Shown here: piece after piece, positions 50,969 through 60,534 of the stretch
How positions within the stretch are numbered: the stretch's first letter is position 1
Layout of the letters: each line of letters opens with the position of its first letter
Origin: Flavobacterium phragmitis
Lineage (GTDB): Bacteria > Bacteroidota > Bacteroidia > Flavobacteriales > Flavobacteriaceae
Assembly (NCBI RefSeq): GCF_900112575.1
Contig: NZ_FOMH01000015.1
Coordinates: 28,552 to 92,551, forward strand
DNA length: 64,000 nucleotides
Direction of reading: 5' to 3'
Program-made: the position numbers and the translations under genes
Notes under the pieces: model-generated
Databases searched by the model: none
Told to the model about the DNA's origin: nothing
Seen by the model: the letters and a program-made list of their open reading frames with translations, nothing else

Positions 50969-53900
50969 ATGAGTTCTATAAATCTTCAGGAAAATCAACT
51001 CTCAGGCTGTGAAACTTATATCGCAATTGTAGTAGATGAATCGGGTTCTATTGATGCAAATGAAGCACAGCAAATTAAAAGCGGGCTGACATCCTTTATC
51101 AATTCGCAAACTCAAAGCAACATTACGCTATCTTTGATTGGAATGTCTCATAATGATGCGAATTCAAGACTGGATCATATTATTGAAAAAAGAATTTCAA
51201 GCAACAGTTCGGAATTTTTAACCTGGATTACTAATTTCAAACGAACTACTGCACCTGTTCCAAATCCACAATCTGATTATTGGGCTTCTGGTTTAGAAGC
51301 AGTAAATAATCTCTCTGTAACTCCAGATATCATAATCGTAATAACTGATGGTTCACAAGTCAATGACTTAAATAAACTGAAAAATCTATTTAATGTATTA
51401 AATAGTAAGTCTCACGTTTTTACTTATGGAGTAACATCTAATGATTATCAGACAACTGGATTTACTAATTTGAATTCTGCTCTTACAAATTATCTAGGAA
51501 AAATACCTTTATTAAAATCTGCCAACAACACTATTTTAAATTCAGATTATATTGAATTACCAAATTTCACGACATTAAATAGTGAATTAAATCAGCTTAC
51601 CTCAGATCTAGCAGCTGCAAATATTGGCTGTATGGCAAATGTTGATATTCTTGAAAACAAAATCATATATCCAGTACTTAAAGCTGGTACTTATATCAAT
51701 AGTGATTCTGGAAGTTTAGTCTTGAAAAATAAAAGTCGTGTTCCTCTTACCCTAGATGCTGATACAAAAATTCATAGCGAAATCGCTGTGGAAGGCTTAA
51801 GTTTTATGATTAAAAATGCGGTTACTGTTGCCCCAGGCACAGAACTTGAAGTTTCTCTTTATGCAAAAGGCACACCAGCAAATTCTGGAAGTTTTTCGAG
51901 GTTAATTGCTATTAGTAATGTTAACAATACCAGTCAGTTTAAACTTAACTTAAATATAGAAAGTCGATCTGCAACCTGCGAAACTTACATCGCAATTGTA
52001 GTAGATGAATCAGGCTCTATAAGCACTGATGAAGCACAGCAGATTAGAGAGGGACTTACTTCCTTTATTGATGCTCAGGTACAAAGCAAAATTACACTTT
52101 CATTAATCGGAATGTCTAACAGCGATACTGCTGTTAGACCCGATGATGTGATCCAGAAAAAAATCTCAACCAATTCACAAGATTTCAAAGATTGGATCAA
52201 TTTATTTGGCAACGGAAGAGCCTACATACAATCTGATTATTGGGCTTCAGGTTTAAATGTGGCTAAAAATCTAACCGTTACTCCAGATATTGTATTTGTT
52301 ATAACTGATGGTCTTCAGGTAAATAACTCCGAATTATTAAAAGGGCTGTTTACTGATTTAAATGAACGTTCCAAAGTTTTTGTATACGGTGTAACCAGTT
52401 CTACAGAGACAGCAGAGGAATTAACCGTTCCATTAAATACTTTTTTAGGCAGAACACCAATAGTAAAAGAGAATACAAGTACAGCACTTAATTCAGATTA
52501 TATTAGAGTTACCGATTTTAATACTTTAGGAAATGAATTAAACCAGTTAGCTACTAATTTATCTGATGCTCAGATTGGATGTATTTCGAATGTAAGTATT
52601 GTTCAAGACAAAATTTCTCATTCTGTTTTAAAGAAAGGCATAACAGTAAATCAGCCGGCTGGAACTTTAGTCTTAAAAAACAAAAGCCGAGTGCCCCTTT
52701 CTTTAAGTTCAGGCATAAAAATTCATAGCATTGGCAATTTAAACGGTTTAGTTTTTAAACTAAAAAATGCCGTTACAATTCCAGGTTCAGGTCAAATTGA
52801 AGCTGCCATTCAAATTGAAGGAAAACCATTGGATTTAGGTAGTTTTTCTACTCCTATTTTTCTAGATAACGTTTATAATCCTTCGGGATTTAGTATCAAT
52901 TTTAATGTGGTGAGAGAATCTCCAACAATTGATATTACTTCAGGAATAACGAATCTACAGTCTACTTATTTACAAATTGCGGCAGCAGGTTCAAAGGGAA
53001 TTGACAGTACAAGAGGAATTCATCTTCGCTGGATGCTGGCTGGGAAATTGGGAGAAAAACATCTTCCAAAAGGAAATTTATATCAAGGTTCTGCAATCAA
53101 TTTTAATAAACCAGACGATTTTGTAAAAGTATACAGAGCTCCTTACGTAAAAACAGATTACAACTTAGATTTAAGTGCACAACCACAATTGGTTGACAAC
53201 GATAATGCACTTTGGATTTATAAAACAGCTGACGCAAAACGAGCTATTTATGTTCATTTTAAGAATAAAGTGAAATATGCAGCAATAAAACTTTCTATTA
53301 ATCCGAGAACAAATCCAGCTGCATTCATTCAGGCATACGGAAACAATCTGATTGAAATTGAAAACAAAAATGAATTGTTTTTTGCAGCAGAATTGAATTT
53401 TACTTCTGTTACAAATTACAGCACATTGAAATTAGAAACATTGTCTGTTGCTGAAAATAACATTACGGCTGCTAAAAGAGTTACAAATCGTAAAACTTAT
53501 TCTGCCACACAATTAAGCAATGTTCGTTTAGTTGCAGAAAACGGAAGGAGTATTCGATTAAAAGCCAACAATTGTCTTTTAAACTCTATAAATTTTGAGT
53601 TCTATTCAGACTTCATTACAAAAGCAAATACAGATGGAAATTGGAATTTAAAAGGCAAATATGGTTTAGAAACCAATGATCTAAAAGTTTTTGAACAACT
53701 GGAGCCAAGATTAAATGCTGTACATGGAAAATGGCTACGATACAATGATGGCGAATATGTAAACATTGCCAACTATAAAGACAAATGGAACAGAACAACT
53801 AACATAGAAGACAAGAGTGATAAAAATATCAAGCAAATTGTCGAAAAGTATCTTGAATTAAGTGAAAAACCGTTTAATCCAACAGCTTTAGAACCAATCA

Positions 53901-56900
53901 ATTTTGGAGATCTTGACGCTGATAAAACTCCTGAAGAAATTGAAGAACAACAATTGGATGATGAAAATCTAAATACAATATCTAATCTGGATTTACTGAA
54001 CATTGCTGCCAACGATTATCATATTGCACGTATGTTAGGTTTAGGCTGCATTGATATTGATGACGAAGTGTTTTCTGGAGATTATGTTTACCTTACAGAA
54101 TATACTACGCTTGGAGATTTGGGTGATGGTTTGGGAGCTCGCGAAGTACAGCATCTTTCTATGAGTATTCCAACCTCTTTAAATACAGAACGTTATTCGC
54201 TTCCCGTTCAATTAAACGACATTGTACCAGGATTAAATGTGAGTTCTGATGAAAATCAAACTGCTCCAATTACAGATCCTAATGGCTATAGTTTTGATGG
54301 AAAGAAAAGATATGTAAGTCTGTTTATGGACGATGTCATGGATTATGATATTAATACTGAGTTCTTTAAATCGTCAGCCGAATATGATGGAAGTTCCTTT
54401 ACATTCCCAGTTTATCTAGGTGTTAATTTTAAACTAAACGATGAAGAAGGCTGGCGAAAACCATCTTTGTCTCATGATTTAGATTATCGTAATGTCAACA
54501 AAAAACTTGAACCTGGATCTTATGAAGCGGTTCCAATTATAATTCCCGAATCTGGAAAATCTATTTTAAATGTCCGTCAGGAAGCAACGGGTAAAAACAC
54601 CTATAGCTATCAAGGATATGGAATCAACATTTTCTCAAGAGCTTCAGCAGGAAGGCAAATAAGCATTGAATCTGAAATAAAACCGGCAAACAATTTAATG
54701 CCTCCAAGTAATATTAATGCACTTTTAATTACAGAAGAAAATCCATTAATGTTTACTTCAGAGTCAGAGCAAATACGTTTATCAAACATTACTGGAGATG
54801 ATCAAACCTTAGTCCGACTTTTGTTTGATTATTACTCTGCTCAGGAATTAATGAGTTATACTGTTCCTGAAGGAATGTCAATTGATGAAGCAACAAATGT
54901 AGATAGTATTTATCCTGATAGTGAAGAAATATTGGCTGATCATTTTAAACTGTATTACAAAGATGGACTTCCTGAAGTAGAATACGGAGAAATTGCCGGC
55001 GAAATCGATAATAAATCTGACATTCTTACGGCAACTGTTACCATAAAAGAATATAAAATTCTTAGCAGTGGCGAAGAAGTAAAAATTTCTTTAACAGAAG
55101 AGAATAAAAAACGTTTTACTGGAGGAATTTTAACCATTGGAGATGAAAATTATCTCATTCAAGACATCGAAGTTTTTACTAAATCTGGGGATTCGGATAA
55201 ATTTGATTATGCGAAAATAAAAATATTAAAAAAAGAAGTGAGTGACAGTGCTCATGCTGATGGAGAAGCCACAATCGATTCTGATCAAATTAAGTCTATA
55301 GAAATACCTGAAAGCAGATTGTGCACATTGGTGCAAAACATGCAGACAGCTGACAATTGGCATAAACCAAGCATCGATTTTAAGGTTGAATATCCAGCTG
55401 AATTCAATAAGATCTATCGTGAAATTATTCAGCCAGAAAGTGAAAACTCAAATGACTTACAGGTAGAAAAAACTAGAGGAATCTGGGAAAATGCATTAAT
55501 CGAAAGAGTTTTGGAAGAGACTTTTGAAATGAATGCTGATGGTTCTTACAAAGTAGACACAGAGGGTGCTCCTGTAAAATGGGAAAATCAGAAAAGACAT
55601 TTGGGTCTTTACAAAATTACTTTTCCTGGTTATAATTTGCCACAGCATCCACAATTTAAATCTGGAAATGAAAATTCTGTTGAATGGTTTAATGGTATTG
55701 TCCGCTTGTTTACTAAGAGTTCTTTTAAGGACGGAAGTACTATTCCGGTAAAATCAAGAAAAGAATTTAAAGTAGTCCGTACAGAAAAAGAAGATGTAAC
55801 TGGCAATCTAATTTTAATTGTCAATGATTCTGACTTCAAATTAGGAGATTATGTTAATCAAGTAATGGATGAAGATTATGATGAGATTATTATTGGATCT
55901 CGAATGGTAAACTATTATCCAAGTTATAGAGTGTATTTGTATGCCGATCAAGTTTCTGGAATTACTAAAGAGAATATTCAGCCAAGAGCAAACGAAAGCA
56001 CCCACTACTCTATTTTCGGAATCAGTTCACTTGCTGTTCGACCAACATTCGAATACAAATCAAAGATTAGTATTCCGTGCCCGATGTATGCCGTTAAAAT
56101 TGAAAAGCCTAAAAGACCAGAGAAAATAGAAAACGATAGTTTGTATGCTACAAGACCCGATTTTTACAATCGTTCGACTTTCACTTTTACAACTACATAC
56201 AATAGGGATCGAAAACCTTATGGTGCTTTGCATTACAGAGCCAGCGAACAAGACTTTTTAAATCTTTTGTATGAACCAGCAACGGTAAGAACAATTCGTG
56301 AAGAATTGAAAAAACTGGGAGGAAATGATGAAATCCAATTTAAGGAGAGATGGGACGATTTTTTAAATTTTAATGAGCTGGCAGAAAATGGTAATTATAA
56401 AGCTTTTCCAGAAAATCAACCTGAAGCGAGCTATCAATTTCCAATGCCAGATAACAAGGAATTTAAAAACTTAATTAATGATTTCATTAAATGGCATAAT
56501 GCGGCACAAACGCTGCTAGAGATGAAAGAAGTCGAAATTGATTCGATAACATCACTAAATCAAGTAATAATTTCAAAAGGAGTTGAAAACCCTGTTTTAG
56601 CAATACATTTTATCGAAGAAGCAATACTGTCTGCTTTTGTTCCTTTAACTGAAGTTCCTGTCGTTTATGAGTATATAAAAGGAAATGATTATGTTCCAAC
56701 AAATAAAAAACAAACCATTAAAGACAAAAATGGTCATACCCTAAAACCAACAGATTCTGATTTTGACATTGCGCCAATGATGAAAATTGTTAATGAAGTT
56801 GAAAATGTAACTCAGTTTACCGATTTTAATCTGGATGGAAATTCACAGAATGTTTATTTCTACGCAGTACGTGAAATGGATATTAAAATGAATTTCAGTC

Positions 56901-57694
56901 CGTTTAGTGATTTCTTAGGGCCAGTAAAACTAGTAGCGTCAAGTCCGCCTCAAACTCCGGAAATTAAAAGAATTATGCCAATTCTCGAAAATCAGGTTTT
57001 AGAAATTAAGCCTTCTATTCAGTTTGAAATCAATGCTTATCAGCCAGAATACAAAATTGGAAAAATCAATATCTACCGTGCCGATTCTATGCTGAATGCA
57101 CAATCGATACGAACGATGACATTAGCAAAAGAAATTTTAATAGATGAGGATACTTTATCAAATGAATTTGACAATGTTTGGACAGTTTATGATGATTTTG
57201 AAGATCTAGAATCTGTTCCTTTTAGCGACGGACTTTTTTATCGAATTACCGTTTCAAGAAAAATAGAATATGCAGATCCTGATTCAACAAAAGATAGTCC
57301 TGTTATTGATTATGCACCATCGCAGCCATCAAAAATTACAGCGACTGTAATAACTGACAATGTTTCCCCACAATCTCCGGTATTAGAAGCGTCTGCCAAT
57401 GTTACTGGGGCAAATGAAGAAATCTTAGAACCAGTTGTTTTCAATTGGGAAAAAACGACTCATAATGGTAAGTATCATCTTTACAAAATGAATAATCAAG
57501 GAAATTGGGAGAAAATTCATGAAAAAGTTTCAAACGAGCAGAACATTATACTGCCTTTACTAGAAACTAGACTACAAGTAGATGAATTGGTTACTAAAAA
57601 TGAAGATGGAGAAAGAATCTACCATCATTTCAAAGTGCTTTCTGAAAATTCTTCAGGAATGTTCAGCATTGAAGAAAAAATCTTAACACTTTAA
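50969..57694 (+). CDS. Giant protein with tandem von Willebrand factor A domains, 2241 aa
   Basis: No signal peptide. Two vWA-containing units of about 323 residues stand in tandem: CETYIAIVVDESGSIDANEA (from residue 14) and CETYIAIVVDESGSISTDEA (from residue 337), each with the MIDAS DxSxS and a later VITDG. Each vWA is followed by a beta domain (LVLKNKSRVPL). Residue ~670 onward has STRGIHLRWMLAGKLG, a segment seen in large secreted or phage-associated proteins, then a long unrecognised region and FN3-like beta domains near the end (about 1975-2230). Metal-dependent adhesion through vWA is a reasonable guess. It forms an operon with the 2481-aa gene. Confidence 0.85.
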   Translation: MSSINLQENQLSGCETYIAIVVDESGSIDANEAQQIKSGLTSFINSQTQSNITLSLIGMSHNDANSRLDHIIEKRISSNSSEFLTWITNFKRTTAPVPNPQSDYWASGLEAVNNLSVTPDIIIVITDGSQVNDLNKLKNLFNVLNSKSHVFTYGVTSNDYQTTGFTNLNSALTNYLGKIPLLKSANNTILNSDYIELPNFTTLNSELNQLTSDLAAANIGCMANVDILENKIIYPVLKAGTYINSDSGSLVLKNKSRVPLTLDADTKIHSEIAVEGLSFMIKNAVTVAPGTELEVSLYAKGTPANSGSFSRLIAISNVNNTSQFKLNLNIESRSATCETYIAIVVDESGSISTDEAQQIREGLTSFIDAQVQSKITLSLIGMSNSDTAVRPDDVIQKKISTNSQDFKDWINLFGNGRAYIQSDYWASGLNVAKNLTVTPDIVFVITDGLQVNNSELLKGLFTDLNERSKVFVYGVTSSTETAEELTVPLNTFLGRTPIVKENTSTALNSDYIRVTDFNTLGNELNQLATNLSDAQIGCISNVSIVQDKISHSVLKKGITVNQPAGTLVLKNKSRVPLSLSSGIKIHSIGNLNGLVFKLKNAVTIPGSGQIEAAIQIEGKPLDLGSFSTPIFLDNVYNPSGFSINFNVVRESPTIDITSGITNLQSTYLQIAAAGSKGIDSTRGIHLRWMLAGKLGEKHLPKGNLYQGSAINFNKPDDFVKVYRAPYVKTDYNLDLSAQPQLVDNDNALWIYKTADAKRAIYVHFKNKVKYAAIKLSINPRTNPAAFIQAYGNNLIEIENKNELFFAAELNFTSVTNYSTLKLETLSVAENNITAAKRVTNRKTYSATQLSNVRLVAENGRSIRLKANNCLLNSINFEFYSDFITKANTDGNWNLKGKYGLETNDLKVFEQLEPRLNAVHGKWLRYNDGEYVNIANYKDKWNRTTNIEDKSDKNIKQIVEKYLELSEKPFNPTALEPINFGDLDADKTPEEIEEQQLDDENLNTISNLDLLNIAANDYHIARMLGLGCIDIDDEVFSGDYVYLTEYTTLGDLGDGLGAREVQHLSMSIPTSLNTERYSLPVQLNDIVPGLNVSSDENQTAPITDPNGYSFDGKKRYVSLFMDDVMDYDINTEFFKSSAEYDGSSFTFPVYLGVNFKLNDEEGWRKPSLSHDLDYRNVNKKLEPGSYEAVPIIIPESGKSILNVRQEATGKNTYSYQGYGINIFSRASAGRQISIESEIKPANNLMPPSNINALLITEENPLMFTSESEQIRLSNITGDDQTLVRLLFDYYSAQELMSYTVPEGMSIDEATNVDSIYPDSEEILADHFKLYYKDGLPEVEYGEIAGEIDNKSDILTATVTIKEYKILSSGEEVKISLTEENKKRFTGGILTIGDENYLIQDIEVFTKSGDSDKFDYAKIKILKKEVSDSAHADGEATIDSDQIKSIEIPESRLCTLVQNMQTADNWHKPSIDFKVEYPAEFNKIYREIIQPESENSNDLQVEKTRGIWENALIERVLEETFEMNADGSYKVDTEGAPVKWENQKRHLGLYKITFPGYNLPQHPQFKSGNENSVEWFNGIVRLFTKSSFKDGSTIPVKSRKEFKVVRTEKEDVTGNLILIVNDSDFKLGDYVNQVMDEDYDEIIIGSRMVNYYPSYRVYLYADQVSGITKENIQPRANESTHYSIFGISSLAVRPTFEYKSKISIPCPMYAVKIEKPKRPEKIENDSLYATRPDFYNRSTFTFTTTYNRDRKPYGALHYRASEQDFLNLLYEPATVRTIREELKKLGGNDEIQFKERWDDFLNFNELAENGNYKAFPENQPEASYQFPMPDNKEFKNLINDFIKWHNAAQTLLEMKEVEIDSITSLNQVIISKGVENPVLAIHFIEEAILSAFVPLTEVPVVYEYIKGNDYVPTNKKQTIKDKNGHTLKPTDSDFDIAPMMKIVNEVENVTQFTDFNLDGNSQNVYFYAVREMDIKMNFSPFSDFLGPVKLVASSPPQTPEIKRIMPILENQVLEIKPSIQFEINAYQPEYKIGKINIYRADSMLNAQSIRTMTLAKEILIDEDTLSNEFDNVWTVYDDFEDLESVPFSDGLFYRITVSRKIEYADPDSTKDSPVIDYAPSQPSKITATVITDNVSPQSPVLEASANVTGANEEILEPVVFNWEKTTHNGKYHLYKMNNQGNWEKIHEKVSNEQNIILPLLETRLQVDELVTKNEDGERIYHHFKVLSENSSGMFSIEEKILTL

Positions 57695-57701
57695 AACTAT
57701 T

Positions 57702-57731
57702 AAATACCAATGCTTAAAAACATTGGTATTT
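57702..57731 (+). terminator. Terminator after the giant-protein operon
   Basis: An 11-bp perfect stem AAATACCAATG/CATTGGTATTT with an 8-nt loop, 8 bp past the stop of the 2241-aa gene. The fibre genes downstream therefore need read-through or a separate promoter. Confidence 0.8.
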
Positions 57732-57783
57732 ATCTCTCAGCTTTTTCAAATAAAATTTTACAGCAAGAAAAAAATTAAACAAC

Positions 57784-58938
57784 ATGGCAATAACAAGAAG
57801 TGACTTTCACAACAAATTCAACAATGGTGATATTCCATCACACTCAGACTTCGTAGAAATTTTTGACAATTTCGTAAACAGAGAAAGTGATAAAGCCGAT
57901 TTTCAAATGATTGAAATTGGCACCGACAATGAACATTATGTAACCCCAGCTCTTTTAAGAAGTATTTTCCAAAATTCAGGAATTCTATCGGGAAACTGCT
58001 ATTTTCCTTACAAAGAATATAGAGACGCTTTTACAGGTGAATTAATAAATTTAGAATATGAGCCTATTGAAAATAGTGTCAAAGTATTCAAAAATGGACA
58101 GTTACTAAAACAAGTCGAAGATTATATATTAAACGAGAAACAAGGAACCATTTTTTTTCCTGATGGAGGAATTGCTGATAGAAATGTTGAAATTAATTAT
58201 TGGCACCAAAATAAAGATTCAGTATCAGGAAGTTTTGAGTCCATGTTTGGAAAAGCATCGATTCCGTTTAAAGAAAATTTTAGCGGTGACACCTTTAATA
58301 GTGACACCATTACTCTACAAAAAAAACCACTAAAATACAGTGCTAGAATCTACAAAAATGGGCAGTTATTAAGAGAAGACAAAGATTATACTATTGTTGA
58401 CGGAAGTAATGTAATCACATTTGCTGCCCCAATCAGTAATCGTAATATCGAAGTAGATTATTGGTACGAAGGCCCTATTTCTTTAACCGATGCACAATTG
58501 AATACAAAATATGTTGATTTAACTACAGCACAAACCATTGGTGGTAAAAAGACTTTTACAGAAAACACAGAAAGTAAAGGCTTTATTAAGACAGGCGGTA
58601 CTGCCAACCAATACCTAATGGCCGATGGCTCAGTATCTACTTCTGCCGGTTCTGAATATGATGCAGGACATGCAGGTTTTGGTCTTCTTTCTTTTGGAAA
58701 TGGAGGTTATCAAAAATTTAGTAATGGATTAATTCTTCAGTGGGCTTATTTAATAAATGGCACAAATACATACAGTTTTCCTCTAACCTGGCCAAACAGA
58801 GCTTTAAGTGTTACATTATCAACTGTAAGAACATCTTCTGGAAGCAGAGGATTCAACCATGTTGCTAATCTTACAAGAACAAATTACTACGCAGTTATTG
58901 ATGGCAGTACGGGCTACATGTTTGCTATTGGATATTAA
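57784..58938 (+). CDS. Phage tail fibre protein with Gp53-like C-terminal domain, 384 aa
   Basis: N-terminal segment MAITRSDFHNKFNNGDIPSH; two related beta units in the middle (SVKVFKNGQLLKQVEDYILN and SARIYKNGQLLREDKDYTIV); a segment TTAQTIGGKKTFTENTESKG typical of phage fibre shafts; and a C-terminal domain NGLILQWAYLINGTNTYSFP with YFPLTWPN-like continuation, as in phage Gp53-like tips. Without signal peptide. The tail assembly chaperone gene follows after 20 bp, the normal order in phage tail-fibre modules. Confidence 0.85.
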   Translation: MAITRSDFHNKFNNGDIPSHSDFVEIFDNFVNRESDKADFQMIEIGTDNEHYVTPALLRSIFQNSGILSGNCYFPYKEYRDAFTGELINLEYEPIENSVKVFKNGQLLKQVEDYILNEKQGTIFFPDGGIADRNVEINYWHQNKDSVSGSFESMFGKASIPFKENFSGDTFNSDTITLQKKPLKYSARIYKNGQLLREDKDYTIVDGSNVITFAAPISNRNIEVDYWYEGPISLTDAQLNTKYVDLTTAQTIGGKKTFTENTESKGFIKTGGTANQYLMADGSVSTSAGSEYDAGHAGFGLLSFGNGGYQKFSNGLILQWAYLINGTNTYSFPLTWPNRALSVTLSTVRTSSGSRGFNHVANLTRTNYYAVIDGSTGYMFAIGY

Positions 58939-58958
58939 TATTAAAAAAAACAAAAATT

Positions 58959-59327
58959 ATGTATAAAGGAACATATAACGAAAACGGAGAATACACTGGT
59001 TTTTATGTAGAAGGAATTCACGAAAACATTCCAGAACCAAATATTGACTTAACCGAAGAAGAATGGCAGCAAGCATTGTCAAAAGACTATAAAGTCATTG
59101 AAGGAAAACATATTCACTTTCCTTTTGTTCAAAGTCCAGAAGAGCTTCTTGAAAACATTAGAGCCACCCGCAACACATTATTGATTGAGAGTGATTGGAC
59201 ACAAATGGAAGACTCACCTCTTACTGAAACAAAAAAACTAGAATGGAAAATTTATAGACAAGAATTAAGGGACTTAACAGAAACTGATAATCCAGAATTT
59301 GTTGTCTGGCCTTCAAAGCCATTGTAG
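58959..59327 (+). CDS. Phage tail assembly chaperone-like protein, 122 aa
   Basis: The C-terminal half has the Phage_tail_APC pattern: RATRNTLLIESDWTQMEDSP, KLEWKIYRQELRDLTETDNP and FVVWPSKPL. The N-terminal half (NENGEYTGFYVEGIHENIPE) resembles tail-fibre assembly proteins. Such proteins help fold or attach the adjacent fibre. It is a clear phage-derived gene and supports the view that the fibres are assembled into a particle or trimers. Confidence 0.85.
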   Translation: MYKGTYNENGEYTGFYVEGIHENIPEPNIDLTEEEWQQALSKDYKVIEGKHIHFPFVQSPEELLENIRATRNTLLIESDWTQMEDSPLTETKKLEWKIYRQELRDLTETDNPEFVVWPSKPL

Positions 59328-59388
59328 TAAAAAAATAATTACACAATATTTTTTTAAACAAATCATCTCACTATTATAAAATAAATAC

Positions 59389-60483
59389 ATGGAAGAAAAC
59401 ACAACCTATAAGCCTTTTGCCTATCAAGAAAACTACATTCCAGCAGAAGGAGAAACAGTTTTTTATAATACGGAACAAACATTAACTAAAACTAAAAATG
59501 ATTGTACAACAGGAATCCCTAGTTCAGTAAATCTTACTGCCGAAGCAAATAAATTTGTATCAAATGAAAGTGTTGACGAGGCGAATGAACAGGCAGAGGC
59601 TTGGTTAAAAACGAATTCTCAAGCCTATGCCAATAATACAGGAACCTGCTTTATTGATAGTACTCCTCCTAGCACTATTGTTTTAAGTACATCGAATATC
59701 ACTCCGAATACAGTAGTATTATCATGGACAGAAGCAACTGATAATATTGGAGTTTCAGGTTATGATATTTATATTGGTGATACTTTTTTAGATACTACTT
59801 CAAATGATGTTTTGTCGTATACAGTTAACGAGCTTTCGCCTTCTACGGCTTACAGTTTTTATATAAAAGCAAAAGATTTTGCTGGGAATTCAAGCAATAG
59901 TAATGTATTAGAAGTTAATACATTACCTCTAACATTGACTCTCAAAGCGGTCAAATCAGTAATATTCGAGAAAAAATCGACTTCATGGAGCGGATGTAAA
60001 GATGCTACTTCTGCAGATTTACAACATACGGATAATAATGTCATTGGCGGTGGTAAAGATGCATCTTATTTTTATCTGAATAGATATAGAGGAGTTATTG
60101 ATACTTCATCTATTAGTGCAAGACCAAAATCTGCTAAAATTAAATTTAAGTTCTCCCAAAATACTGTTGGCAATGCACTAACTTTTAATTTATATGGTGC
60201 TAATATTCAAATTCCTGTCGGACAAAATTTCCAGCTTGTCGATTGGAACGATTGGGATTCAAGCACTTTTATAAATAGTGTTTCAGTCCCTGTTAATTCA
60301 ACGTCTGAAAATGAAATTCCTTTAACTTCTTCTCAATTAGATTTATTGTTATCTCAACAAGCATTTAACTTTTTCCTTATTTCTAATGGGGATAGAAATA
60401 ATTCAGATCCAAGCACAAACAACAGACCGACACTTTCTATAACTCCGACAACCGGCGAGGTCTATTTAGAATGTGAGTTTTAA
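59389..60483 (+). CDS. FN3-containing protein with DUF5977-like N-terminus, 364 aa
   Basis: Residues 1-90 resemble DUF5977-type repeats (FYNTEQTLTKTKNDCTTGIP, SSVNLTAEANKFVSNESVDE, AYANNTGTC). Residues ~92-180 are a fibronectin III domain (PPSTIVLSTSNITPNTVVLS, SGYDIYIGD, SPSTAYSFYIKAKDFAGNSS). The C-terminal ~180 residues are beta-rich and unrecognised. No signal peptide. It lies among fibre genes and may bind to them or to target cells. Confidence 0.7.
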   Translation: MEENTTYKPFAYQENYIPAEGETVFYNTEQTLTKTKNDCTTGIPSSVNLTAEANKFVSNESVDEANEQAEAWLKTNSQAYANNTGTCFIDSTPPSTIVLSTSNITPNTVVLSWTEATDNIGVSGYDIYIGDTFLDTTSNDVLSYTVNELSPSTAYSFYIKAKDFAGNSSNSNVLEVNTLPLTLTLKAVKSVIFEKKSTSWSGCKDATSADLQHTDNNVIGGGKDASYFYLNRYRGVIDTSSISARPKSAKIKFKFSQNTVGNALTFNLYGANIQIPVGQNFQLVDWNDWDSSTFINSVSVPVNSTSENEIPLTSSQLDLLLSQQAFNFFLISNGDRNNSDPSTNNRPTLSITPTTGEVYLECEF

Positions 60484-60534
60484 TATCACCAACCCGTAAA
60501 AACTGAATAATAAAAACAAATTAAATACCACAAA

